From positions 14,147,828-14,211,827 of the forward strand of contig CM067069.1 of the NCBI GenBank assembly GCA_033980235.1: a stretch of DNA of 64,000 nucleotides, in the 5' to 3' direction. Position numbers and translations under genes: made by a program. Below, piece by piece: positions 46,901 through 57,732 of the stretch. Below the pieces are notes generated by a model. It worked only from the letters and a program-made list of their open reading frames with translations, was not told the DNA's origin and made no database searches. Numbering within the stretch: the stretch's first letter is position 1; every line of letters begins with the position of its first letter. This stretch comes from Diadema setosum. Lineage: Eukaryota > Echinodermata > Echinoidea > Diadematoida > Diadematidae.

Positions 46901-48600
46901 ACTGAAGATATTTTTACTGCATCCGTCTTTATGTAGTAGCCTAGGAACATGAACCCCAGAGGACACCACACATCAAATGTATACCAGAGTAGCTGTGCTC
47001 CAAGTGTTGCAGTGGAGCCATCTTATATAATTATATAAACCAGGATACGCTCCCATCATTTATTGTATTAGTCTAGTCAGTGATGCGAGAGTTGCAACTG
47101 ATAGGGATTTAAGCGCACCCAGCCAGCAACTACGTTGCAATGATTATAATAAAAATTGGAGAGAAAAAAAAAAGAAGATTGCATCCCTAAATGTTACAGA
47201 CACTTTACTATTATTCACTGCAGCAACGACATTTCACACAATCACTGATGTACTGTGGCAGAAATTAAGGTGAAGGGTAGGCTTTTGTCTTTTTTTCTTT
47301 CAGGTAACTGAAGAGCAATGTCCATTGTTAATTGTTGCAAGTTAGTGTAGAGGGATATATTGCTCTTGCATGGAGAGTTTGTTAGTCTCTTATTATGAAA
47401 TGAGTATAGTTTATCATACGTTTAAACAAATGCTTAGCCTCGGGAGCTGATACTAATTCCTTGTATGATTGCAATTGTTTATGCATGGTGGCTCATATCT
47501 ATTAATGTATATATACACAAATAGTTATAGGTGGTAACCACATGGGCAGCTGGAACTTGTAAAATAAAACAAAAAATAAAAAAGGAAGAAAATCCAGTCA
47601 TAGATCTGAAGATAATCTCGCAAATAATGACAGTGTACTTTTGTAAATAAGATATTATTGTCTTTATAGCTGTGTAGTACAGATATGTACAATATGGGGC
47701 AATATCCATCATGACATTAAGCTCATAGCCTCCATAATTGTCTCACAAGTACAAATGTATTTTTTTTTTTAATTTTATGATTAAACAGGCTTGTATTCTG
47801 TAATGCAAAGATGTATACTGTATGTGGCATGTATGGATGTTTAATGGAATAGTCATTCCCAGTTTGAAATCCAAAATGTTGTAAGCATTATTCATGCCAA
47901 ATGTCCTGTTCGGTATAACACATACATATTATACTTTGCCAAGTGGGGTAAGGAAGAAGTAATTGCCAGTATATCTTTTGTCTGGGATCTTATATTTACA
48001 GTATGTTAATCAGCCTTGTAATGCATGCTAGATAATTATCAAAACCCATAATTCCATTGCTGTATATTTGTATGTCTCAGGACTGAAATAACGAATACAC
48101 TTGTGCTTGTGCAAAACATCGCCATAATTCATTCAGATCGAACACACAAATTTTGAAGGTAGCGAAAGAAACTGCAATATACTTGTATTTACTTTCCCCG
48201 AGATAGCATACTGATGTTTTTGTTTGTGTTATTTTCTTATCGAAATGAGGCAGGAAAAATGCGAGGGAAAAAATATTTTGACTGTGCAGAAATGTGTCAC
48301 CATCGTTAGCTCATGCTTTTGCGTATTGTGTAAAGTTTATATATCACTGTGGGTATGTACCCTGGGCGTTTATACAAGCATTGTACACTGTTCATACTGA
48401 ATGGGAAAAACGGAAGATGAAAAGAGTCTATCAAATGTGTAAATTAGCCTGTACATGTACACCGTATGTAAGTGACTCTGGAAAAACAAGATGTAAATAT
48501 CTGCATGTATTATCAACTTGTACAGCGGGATGTGTGATAATGTAAATAACATCATTGAAATGATTATGTGAATAAAAATGCCTATTGCAATTTAAGGTGC
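43993..48600 (+). other. CEP350: Putative CEP350 3' UTR
   Basis: About 4.6 kb of AT-rich, largely non-repetitive sequence after the stop, with no convincing coding exon. Three TGTAAATA words (47642, 48492, 48541) match the Pumilio element UGUANAUA. How much is transcribed is unknown, and earlier AATAAA-like words exist. Confidence 0.45.
48571..48576 (+). terminator. CEP350: Candidate poly(A) signal for CEP350
   Basis: AATAAA just before the sequence turns into (TA)n repeats, preceded closely by two Pumilio-type words. It is the most 3' good hexamer before the repeats. Confidence 0.4.
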
Positions 48601-48891
48601 CCCCTACGACATCGAATAACACCGGTTGATAAATTTTGTCTTCATTGGTTGCAGATGTTCAGTGTTTGAAAATGTCATGCTCTTCTTTACGCACGCAAAA
48701 GATACAGAACGAACGAATACGAGTGGTACATGTACATTTGCAAGTTGGAGTAGGAAAAGTGATGAGCTTAATGAAACCATTGGCTCCTAGAAAACACATT
48801 TTTGTGGTTTGGAGCTGTTTTCATATATATGGTACCTATATATCTATATCAATATGAATATGTACAGCTATGTAATATACATGTACACTTT

Positions 48892-48900
48892 GTATATATA

Positions 48901-48979
<79 letters not shown>
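48892..48979. repeat. (TA)n microsatellite 1
   Basis: Nearly pure TA run, followed by G/T-rich sequence. Confidence 0.95.
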
Positions 48980-48982
<3 letters not shown>

Positions 48983-49151
48983 TGTGGGGGTTTTGGGGGT
49001 TTTGTTTTTGTTTTTGTGTTTTTGTTGTTTGTTTTTTTTGCAATTTTTTTTTTCAAACCATGGATCCAGCTTCAGGGAGACATAGTATGCTCATAGTTAC
49101 TTCCTTCATTAGGGAGACCATTTGTGTCTCCATAATGTTTTCAAATACAAT

Positions 49152-49161
49152 GTATATATAC

Positions 49162-49226
<65 letters not shown>

Positions 49227-49228
49227 CA
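49152..49228. repeat. (TA)n microsatellite 2
   Basis: A second TA run about 170 bp after the first, followed by a short (GT)n. The spacer 48980-49151 is unique. Confidence 0.95.
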
Positions 49229-49750
49229 TTGTATGTGTGTGTGTTTGTGTGGGTTTTTTTTTTCACAGTCATTGATAGAATTTAACAAAAGAGATTTCTT
49301 CCATTTTGAGCCATTTATTGTTATAAAATGGCGATATGGATCCTTATCATATGGTTGGCTAAGAGTGATCAGTCTTCCATCTTTGCTAACCATGCCCAGC
49401 GGGCCCAAGTTTTTTGCTAATGACTGATGCTAGTTACTAGTACTAATGATTGCTCAGAAATTGCTCAAACACTCATGTGACTAAGGCTTGCCATAATCAC
49501 GCTCACCGAAGTAACAACTGCATACTCTAGCAGTGCACACTCAATCAGTTACATGCATTTACTCAATCACCTATTTCCTGTAAAAAAAGTTGTAATTTCA
49601 TTTTCAGTGTGTTTGGAACATTTCTTCTAACATATCTTGGCTTTTAGAGCAAGACCTCCACATAGCTGACTGATATTTACCCATAAAGGTAAATTTAAAA
49701 TAGTTAAGAGAACCATTTTATAAACCAAAAAACAAGGAAAAGTAGAAATT

Positions 49751-50862
49751 ACGCGGTGCGTAATATATGTCCCCGCCAGAAGTAGCATTTAGTAGCAAAA
49801 TGTACAATATAGGTAAAAAGATCAAGGTCAAAGGTCAAAGTAGTCAAAGGTCAAAATTCTGTGTAGAAGTTTTGAAGCCCTCACCTAGTGCCATCACATA
49901 AAGCAAGCGGAATCGAAATCGGGTTAGAAATGGCAAAGGAGTAGCATTTTGTAGCCAATGTACAATATAGGTAAAAAAATCAAGGTCAAAGAAGTCAAAG
50001 GTCAAAATTCTGTGTAGAAGTTTTGAAGCCCTCACCTAGTGCCATCACATAAAGCAAACGGAATCGAAATTGGGTTAGAAATGGCGAAGGAGTAGCATTT
50101 GGTAGCAAAATGTACAATACAGGTCAAAAATCAAGGTCAGAGGTCAAAGAAGTCAAAGGTCAAAATTCTGTGTAGAAGTTTTGAAGCCCTCACCTAGTGC
50201 CATCACTTAAAGCAAACGGAATTGAAATCGGGTTCGAAATGGCGAAGGAGTAGCATTTTGTAGCAAAATGTACAATATAGGTCAAAAATCAAGGTCAAAG
50301 GTCAAAGAAGTCAAAGGTCAAAATTCTGTGTAGAAGTTTTGAAGCCCTCACCTAGTGCCATCACTTAAAGCAAACGGAATTGAAATCGGGTTCGAAATGG
50401 CGAAGGAGTAGCATTTTGTAGCAAAATGTACAATATAGGTCAAAAATCAAGGTCAAAGGTCAAAGAAGTCAAAGGTCAAAATTCTGTGTACAAGTTTCGA
50501 AGCCCTCACCTAGTGCCATCACATAAAGCAAACTGAATCAAAATCGGGTTAAAAATGGCGAAGGAGTAGCATTTTGAAGCAAAATGTACAATATAGGTCA
50601 AAGGTCAAGGTCAAAGGTCACAACTGAAATTCTGTGTAGAAGTTTCAAAGCTCCCATGTAGTGCTATCATATAAAGCAAACAGAATCAAAATTGGCTCAT
50701 AAATGACAGAGAAGTAGCAAATTGAACATTTTGATCACACACGGACGCACAGACGGACAGACGGACGGACGGACAGACAGACGGACGGACACACAGACAC
50801 ACACACGTACGGAGCCCGTTTCATAGTCCCCTGCTCGAACTCGTTCGGCGGAGACAATAATG
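49751..50862. mobile_element. AGGTCA-rich element with 158-bp tandem units
   Basis: Six units start at AGTAGCATTT near 49781, 49940, 50091, 50249, 50407 and 50565 (spacing 148-159 bp). Each contains one or more GGTCAAAGGTCA-type words and AGAAGTTTTGAAGCCCTCAC. The array is bounded by TGTCCCCGCC (left) and a GACGGACGG-rich tail ending GGCGGAGACA (right), which are inverted ends like those of the 13945-16810 island. Confidence 0.85.
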
Positions 50863-51211
50863 TACAGGTTTATGTTTGTAGGGTAAGTGGAGATGCAGCT
50901 CACTCTAGTGCAACATGTACTCGGCCATGCCTTGTGCATGTTACATTATTCATTGTAAATGCCCTCGACTGTGCAGCACCTCCACTAATGCACTCACGTA
51001 CATCGGTGTATTATTTGTATCATAACATATCATACTTGTTTGTTATGGTTGCAGAATACTCAAAAGTCTCTAAATCCTAAAATTTGTAACTAACTCTCAA
51101 ACTGACAATGCATTTTTGTGATATCTATTGCTCCCTCAAATTGGCAAATCTTTATTTCCTTGTGATTCCGTGCAGGTTTAATGAATTCAAACAATTCAAT
51201 CCACAGTATAC

Positions 51212-51350
51212 GCAATATACTTTGAGTGGCTTTTAATTTTGCAGATTTCCCAAGTCGGGTACTATTCGCAAATTTAACATCATTCGCAAATTTAACAATA
51301 TGCAAAAATATTAACTCTGATCCTGACATGAATGCGACGTGCAAGCATAC
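51212..51350. repeat. Dispersed repeat, family F
   Basis: Shares CAAAAATATT, GACATGAATGCGACGTGCAA-type and TTCGCAAATTTAA blocks with 60535-60650. Confidence 0.55.
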
Positions 51351-51544
51351 ATTGTGGCCCGACATTCTGCTGAAATGGATTTGACTTCACATGTGTAGTC
51401 TATCACTTACAAATTATGTGCAATCGTACCAGTAAGTGTACAGTAGGTATAAATGCAAGAAGTCACCATAACAGATATCTCATTTGCAGAAAGACATTCA
51501 GAAACCTTTCATGAGATCTGAAAATTGGTGCCCTGGATCAAGGA

Positions 51545-51800
51545 AATGATATCCAGACTTTATTTCAATTTCAATTGAATTGAATTGAATTCAATTCAAT
51601 TCAATTCAAAATTGTTGTACTGAATCAAGGAAATGCTAAAGAATCACACATCACTTGCTCACCTTTCATATCCAGACTTTATTTCAATTACAACTGAATT
51701 GAATTGAATTCAATTCAATTCAATTCAAAATTGGTGCACTGGATCAAGGAAATGTTAAGAATCACACATCACTCGCTCACATTTTATATCCAGACTTTAT
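51545..51800. repeat. 119-bp tandem repeat with (AATTG/CAATT) palindromes
   Basis: ATCCAGACTTTAT recurs at 51551, 51670 and 51788. Between occurrences, GAATTGAATTGAATTCAATT blocks can form hairpins. Confidence 0.88.
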
Positions 51801-52017
51801 GTAACACATCAATAAGTGGTAGTACATTGATAAACTCTTATCAATATTTACACAACAGAAATGGATCATCCATATTCCATATACAATAGACACAACTTAG
51901 AATTCAGAATGTCCTCTTTACAAAGACTTTACCCCTCAGACAATCTCTAATACATGGACTAAGACATACACAGCATATACTGTAAAACATGATACATGTA
52001 TTTTAGCGGAATGAAAT

Positions 52018-52195
52018 TTTCACGAATTGGAGCTGACGGCCTTTTTCACGGAATGAAATTTTCGCGTATAGCCTCTGGCATTCAGTGCATATAGTGTAGA
52101 CAAGAGCCTTTGCGTGCATTTTAATTTTGCGAATCTTGGTTCTCGCGAAATTCATGAAATTAAAATGCATGCGAACATTCCTCATTTTACAATAC
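52018..52195. repeat. Dispersed repeat, family E (second copy)
   Basis: Colinear with 11174-11334 (ACGAATTGGAGC, CATATAGTG, TTAAAATGCATGCGAACATT). Confidence 0.75.
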
Positions 52196-52812
52196 TTCAA
52201 ATCAGGGCCCCAGCAGGAAACTTGACTCTGTGAATTAAATGCAACTTGCAATCAAAAGCGAGTGTCGCTCACAACTTGCATTCGATCCCTCACGTTCTGG
52301 TGCCCAAAGAAGATATCTGCATTTTGGAACCAGTCTAAATCCCAAATACAACCAAAATAAATCTGTGTTATAATTAGCATATACCATCTGTACATTGCAG
52401 AGGATTGCAGCGGAAGGTATTAAAATGTATACTTGAAAATACGCCATTGATACGCCAAACATATGAGCGAATGATTTACTGCAGTGCTGTCAATCAGGGT
52501 TAACACGGTTTGGCTACCTTTAAGATATCCCCAGAACTTGTTGTTCCCTAAATAACTCCCTTGCTTTTGATACTAACCTCAGTTTGTGGAAATAAATACT
52601 TCATAACACAACACAGAAGTCACCTAATGCTGTGATAATTCTGTGGGCATGGATTTTTTATTTCATTTTTTTTTTTTTTTAAAGATCACTATTTTCACAG
52701 CTTGCATTTATACTATAGTAATGCTTGAGTGAGATGTAACACATCATCACAGGCATAATTTTTGGAGGAAATGCACCTTTGGAGACAATGTGATGGTTGT
52801 TACACTCCACAT

Positions 52813-53603
52813 TTAACCCTATTCTAACTGGGCTATTTGAGACCAAGTTTTTACTGGGGGGGGGGGGGGGGGGTCAATTTGACCCCCCCTTCAGATCTCG
52901 GCCGCCGATCGCGCGATCGCCGCAAAATTTTGCCTGTACATAGAGCCAGATGTCAACTACAAGATTATATGGTCATACAATAGAAAAAATTTGATTTTAT
53001 ATTTTTTAATAAATTAATTATGCAAATTAACGCATGAAATCATATTTTCACCTATAACTCCATTAAAAAGATTGAAGGATTGCTAAATTTTTGTGTCAGA
53101 GTTCCTCAAGACATATCGAACAATTTTCTTATAAAAAAATAGCGCAATCAAAGTCAGTTTCTTTTGTTTTGTATTGTTTTGTTTATTTCTTATGTATTTT
53201 ATTGTTTTTTCGACCTTTTGTTTTCTATTGTTTTTTTGCCAAAATTTGTTGCAGGCACTTTTCCAAGCTGATCTACATTAGAATTGATTAATTTCAATGG
53301 TTAAAAGTTGAAATAATCCAATTCATATCAATTAAACAAAAAAACACAATTTGCATTGGATTTGCACACAAAATCATGAATTTGAGCTGTTTTTGGGTTG
53401 ACATGCATATGCAAAACATTGCGTAACTTCAGAACGGTGTACCCGGACGTCGCAAATTTGGTCTCAAAATATGCGGGAGACTTCAATGAAAAAAGTCACA
53501 AAACGCCGCGGCAAAATCTTTGCGCGTTGCGGAATCGTGGCGCGAAATGTCGAGGGGGGGGTCAATTTGACCCCCCCCCCCCCCCCAGTTAGAATAGGGT
53601 TAA
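52813..53603. mobile_element. piggyBac-like MITE 3 (CEP350-VPS52 intergenic)
   Basis: TTAA at 52813-52816 and 53600-53603; ends CCCTATTCTAACTGGG / CCCAGTTAGAATAGGG; mirrored G/C runs; the inner AGATCTCGGCCGCCGAT block is shared with MITEs 1 and 2. Cleanest copy of the family here. Confidence 0.88.
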
Positions 53604-54790
53604 GACCTGCAAGGCTAGCAGCATCATTTTACTATGCCATAATAAAACGTCATTGTGCTTTCTTCTCACAGACATTCTATCCTTAGTAATCTTTCAAGTT
53701 ACAAAAGATGAACAGCACGAAAAGCATTATGATATTAAAATATCTGGCATTTTGCTATGTTGGTTAGTCTTTCTGAAAAAGTAAATGATTGCAAGTGTAT
53801 ATTTCTTGATAATCTCAGCATATTTTGTTGGTTTCACAAATTAGCACTTACTAACAAAAGTCAGTGTGGTGCAGAATAAATAACTTGGCTTGTTCAAAAA
53901 TAGCTAATGAATAATCCCTACAAGAAGGTAGCATCTGCCTTGCTGTATAAAAGATGACAGGCCTTCTTGCGGAAAGAAGCTAAATATTATGTAGCAACAA
54001 GAAAAGGCTGGCATGTGAGATCAAATGTGACTTGACTGAAGTGATATTCTAACTTTCTGATGATACTTAAAACTTGGAACACAAGCCTCCATAGAATTAA
54101 ACTTCATAATTAGTTTCGTCATGATAAATATAACTATACTCATCACAGTATGGTCTCTGCTGTGCAGCTAGATATTTGAGAAGGGCTACTCTTAAACTCT
54201 GTAGCTATGCATATCAATTCTGGAGCACTGTCTACTAGGACTGCATTCTCATGAATATTCATGGGGTAGGGATATGACCAATTACACAAAGTAGCTGCAC
54301 AGCTTATATCGCACGTACATAATATGAATATAGCAATGCTCTAACTGAATACCGACAACAACAAAAAAGATAAGCAAAGATGATTTCATAAACATGTGAC
54401 TATTTTAGAGTACCTAAACCACTTACACTTTCAGAAGTAGCCAAGCTTTGGTCATGCTTGCTTGTATAAAGGAGGAAAAGCTCAACTTATTCTTGCCATC
54501 TCATATCGATAGCACTTTCGAGTCCTACGTATCGAAGCCACAAGATTGTAATTACATGTGTGCTCACATCTGGGTGCAAAAGACTAAAAACAAAGTCGTT
54601 TTCTTGACTTATACACGTAGAATATGGACTCTGGCGACAGAGAGGGAAAAAGATAAGAGAAGGAATCAACGACAGTGCATCAAAACATGGGGAGGGCAGT
54701 GTCAGCTGAGATGTAAACACTCTAAAAGGTACCCGTGTCAAAGCTAAACGAGCGCACAACAAAGAATGGCAGAGAAACATTTACAGACCA

Positions 54791-54969
54791 GGGCCCCGTT
54801 GCTAGAAACTTTGCGTTTAAACGCAACTTGCAACTGATTGTCACTGGCCAATCAAAATCATTGTTGCATGCATGTCTTCTTAATAGGGCAGACCCTGAGC
54901 CAATCAGAATGGTTGTTTGAAAATTAGCAATTATTTGCAATTGATTGCAACTTTCTTGCAACGGGGCCC
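54791..54969. mobile_element. Foldback MITE, GGGCCCCGTTGC ends
   Basis: GGGCCCCGTTGCTAGAAACT is mirrored by GCAACTTTCTTGCAACGGGG. Both arms carry TTGCAACTGATTG-type words. 179 bp, non-coding. Confidence 0.82.
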
Positions 54970-54970
54970 A

Positions 54971-55141
54971 GGGGGCCGTTTCATAAAGCTGTTCGTAAAG
55001 TTACGAACGACCTACGAGCGACTGGTGATCAGTTCCGATGTGCTACACTGATCAGAATTTTCATAATTCAGCACAAGAACTGATCACCAGTTGCTCGTAA
55101 GTCGTTCGTAACTTTACGAACAGCTCTATGAAACAGGGCCC
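54971..55141. mobile_element. Foldback MITE, GGGGCCGTTTCATAAAG ends
   Basis: GCCGTTTCATAAAGCTGTTC mirrored by GAACAGCTCTATGAAACAGG; arms of about 65 bp around TGATCAGAATTTTC. It abuts the preceding foldback with one base between. Confidence 0.87.
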
Positions 55142-55410
55142 AGGTAGCATAGGGATACCATGGAGTGGCAAGGCTGGTGGCCTGACTCAGATCTATTCGA
55201 GAATCCCTGTAACAAATTGTGTACAGCTTTATCAATGATCTTTGTGTAAGCACACACACAGCCGCGGAATCTGGACTGGAGTCGACTGTTACCGATGAGG
55301 GTATGCTTTGATGCACACATTCACTGACCAGTACTATTCATGGTTTTCAAATGTACCTGGACGAACAGTGAATGAATCAGACCATCCATGAATCCCCACG
55401 CTACCAGATC

Positions 55411-55416
55411 TTTAAT
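55411..55416 (-). terminator. VPS52: Possible VPS52 poly(A) signal
   Basis: ATTAAA on the minus strand about 350 bp past the VPS52 stop. A variant hexamer only; no better signal is seen close by. Confidence 0.22.
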
Positions 55417-55587
55417 ATGGTGACACGACTTTCACTCCTGCGACAACTGCCCTGGTCGTATTACTCCAAGGACTTAGAGTTAGGCTTACGGTTGTGATCC
55501 ATAGGGTTTTAGGTTTAGTTTGATGTGAGGATTTGGTTTGTAAGGTTATGGGGGCAATTGTCGCAGGAGCAAATGTCATGGAACCCT

Positions 55588-55680
55588 TTAACCCATTGAG
55601 GATGGTTTGATTGTGCTACAACACGCATTACTCATAGACACGTGCCCGAGTATACTTGGGACTCATCCTTAACGGGTTAA
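55588..55680. repeat. Short dispersed repeat, family C
   Basis: TTAACCCATTGAGGATG to CTTAACGGGTTAA, with imperfect inverted ends and the internal GTATACTTGGGACT block. Lies just 3' of VPS52 and may form part of its 3' UTR. Confidence 0.78.
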
Positions 55681-55765
55681 TATGCCTGTACACTTTTTTT
55701 TTTTTCAATGTGAATTGTCAAGAGACTGTCCTTTTGATGTAAACGTCCATTGCTGTGGAAAATGC

Positions 55766-55912
55766 TCAAAAGGCAGGCTTGTGTTTCTTGACCTCCACCA
55801 TGAGGTGATGGATGTTGATGAGCTCCCCTCGCACTGCCATGCCCTTCAGCGGATTCTGGGATAAGACCTTCTGGAAGCGGTGATAGTACTGGATGAGTTG
55901 CGTCAGGGCTCC
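55766..55912 (-). CDS. VPS52: VPS52 exon f (last coding exon)
   Basis: GALTQLIQYYHRFQKVLSQN to KKHKPAF and TGA (55768-55766). The end corresponds to the human C terminus ...KKHKPNF. Confidence 0.97.
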   Translation of the reverse strand, partial: GALTQLIQYYHRFQKVLSQNPLKGMAVRGELINIHHLMVEVKKHKPAF

Positions 55913-57685
55913 CTAGAAGACATGAGACGAGACAAGACAAAACAAAAACATGCTACTTAGTTCAAATAGGGGGCAAGCTAGTTCCTTCAAAGTAGCAACC
56001 TGTCAAGAATAGTCATTTAAAAAAAAAAAAAAAATCATGTACACAGGCCTTGCAAAGAGGAGATACACGTGAACTTTTCTTAATAAGAACAGTTAAAGTA
56101 ATCTTGCCTCTCTGGAAACTTCATCATCCAAAAAACTTTACCTTCATTTTTTTCCCCTTTGTATTCCATCACTCATGCAAGCTTAATCTCTTAGTATGAT
56201 TTTGGCATGAATATTTAAGGATATCTGCAACTTTTTCCAAGCAACCCTACCACATACATTCCGCTTGAAATATTGATTGAACATTATCCCTGAGGTTGTG
56301 TTACCAAAACAGAAAATAAATTCAACTTACATCACAAGTTAAAATATGCTTTGCTGAGAGATAAAATGCTCAATTTCAACATAGCTCTGGGTCAGAAAAT
56401 CACATCTTTGCATCCAAGAGAAAACAAAAATCTGTATTCTGGAATTGTTCTACATCTGAAAGCATCAGATAAGATATCCCACATGCCTCACTTTGTGGCC
56501 AACCAGGTGCAATAGACTAAATGAAAGGATAGAATGTCTTGTATTTGAGCCATGAAGTGAAGCAGCTGCAGCAGTCATTGTGGCACAACCATCAGCAACA
56601 ACCAACCATCAACAATGTCAACTTCATCACCCACAAACAATAGCTATCATTACTGTCATAAACAACCAACAAAAAAGAAATCATCACCATCAACCAAAAA
56701 CACTACTACCACCAACAAGCCGCAACCATCAACAACACAAAAAAGTATCTATCAATGCCAACAACAAAAAGCAACCATCAACAACACAAACAACCCTCAA
56801 CACCAACAACAAAAAGCAACCAGCAACAACTCCAACAAACACCCATCAATACCATCAACAAAAAGTAAACAACATCTACAATACCAACAAGCACCCACCA
56901 TCACCACCATCAAAAAGCAACCATCATCAACATCAACAAGCACTTATCAATACCGACCAAAACAAAAAGCAACCATCAACATCAACATCCACTACCTACA
57001 TGTACACCGACACCAACAGTAACGACACCAAAAAGGCAACAACAACAACAACTGCAACAAACAATGCACATGTTCTTTGAGTGGCAGGTGGTAAAAAGCA
57101 CCCTCGGCCATCACTCTCACCTGCAGAATGCTGGTGCCGTTCTTGAAGTTGGTGAAGGACCTCATGATCTCCTGGTTGATGAGCTCAATGGCTTGCTTCC
57201 AGCCCGACGAGAACCCACGAACCAGCTGCTCCACATGACCTGGCACCAGTGAAAGGGGGGAGAAATTTAGATGTAAAATTGATCCATTGTAAAAGTAGGA
57301 CATTTTTGAGGTGTGGAAACTTTCACATGCCCAGAAATTATCACGAGAATTAAAGCACACATATATTTCTGCTTGTGCTATGTAAGGCTATCTAATCAAA
57401 TGTTTTGACTACACAGTACTAAAAACAAGTAAAATTCATTATACACGGCCAAGCGCAAAAGTTATACTCACACAAACAATCCACTTTTACGGCAATAGGT
57501 TAACACCAAAAGTATACTGTTTACATAAATATGAAACTGGAATGTGCTAAATCTATTGGTTTGGAATGGAGAACATGCTTTGACCATATAGAGTTGAATG
57601 TATGATTGTAGATGTAAATATGTAGGTGTGTATAAGGAAGTGGGAAAAAAGAAAAAAAAATAGACATAAATAAGAGTGAATAGAC

Positions 57686-57732
<47 letters not shown>

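Noticed and set aside
48802..49427. Open frames alternating Tyr and Ile on both strands
   Set aside because: Produced by (TA)n repeats; the same pattern appears in all frames.
50745..50790. CRISPR-like array in the GACGGACGG tract and 158-bp units
   Set aside because: A eukaryotic minisatellite: no short repeats with unique spacers, no cas genes, and units are alike along their whole length.
56580..57080. 166-residue Gln/Asn/Thr-rich frame resembling a prion-like protein
   Set aside because: It is a CAA/ACC low-complexity tract inside the last VPS52 intron and overlaps a second similar frame; no start context or domain.
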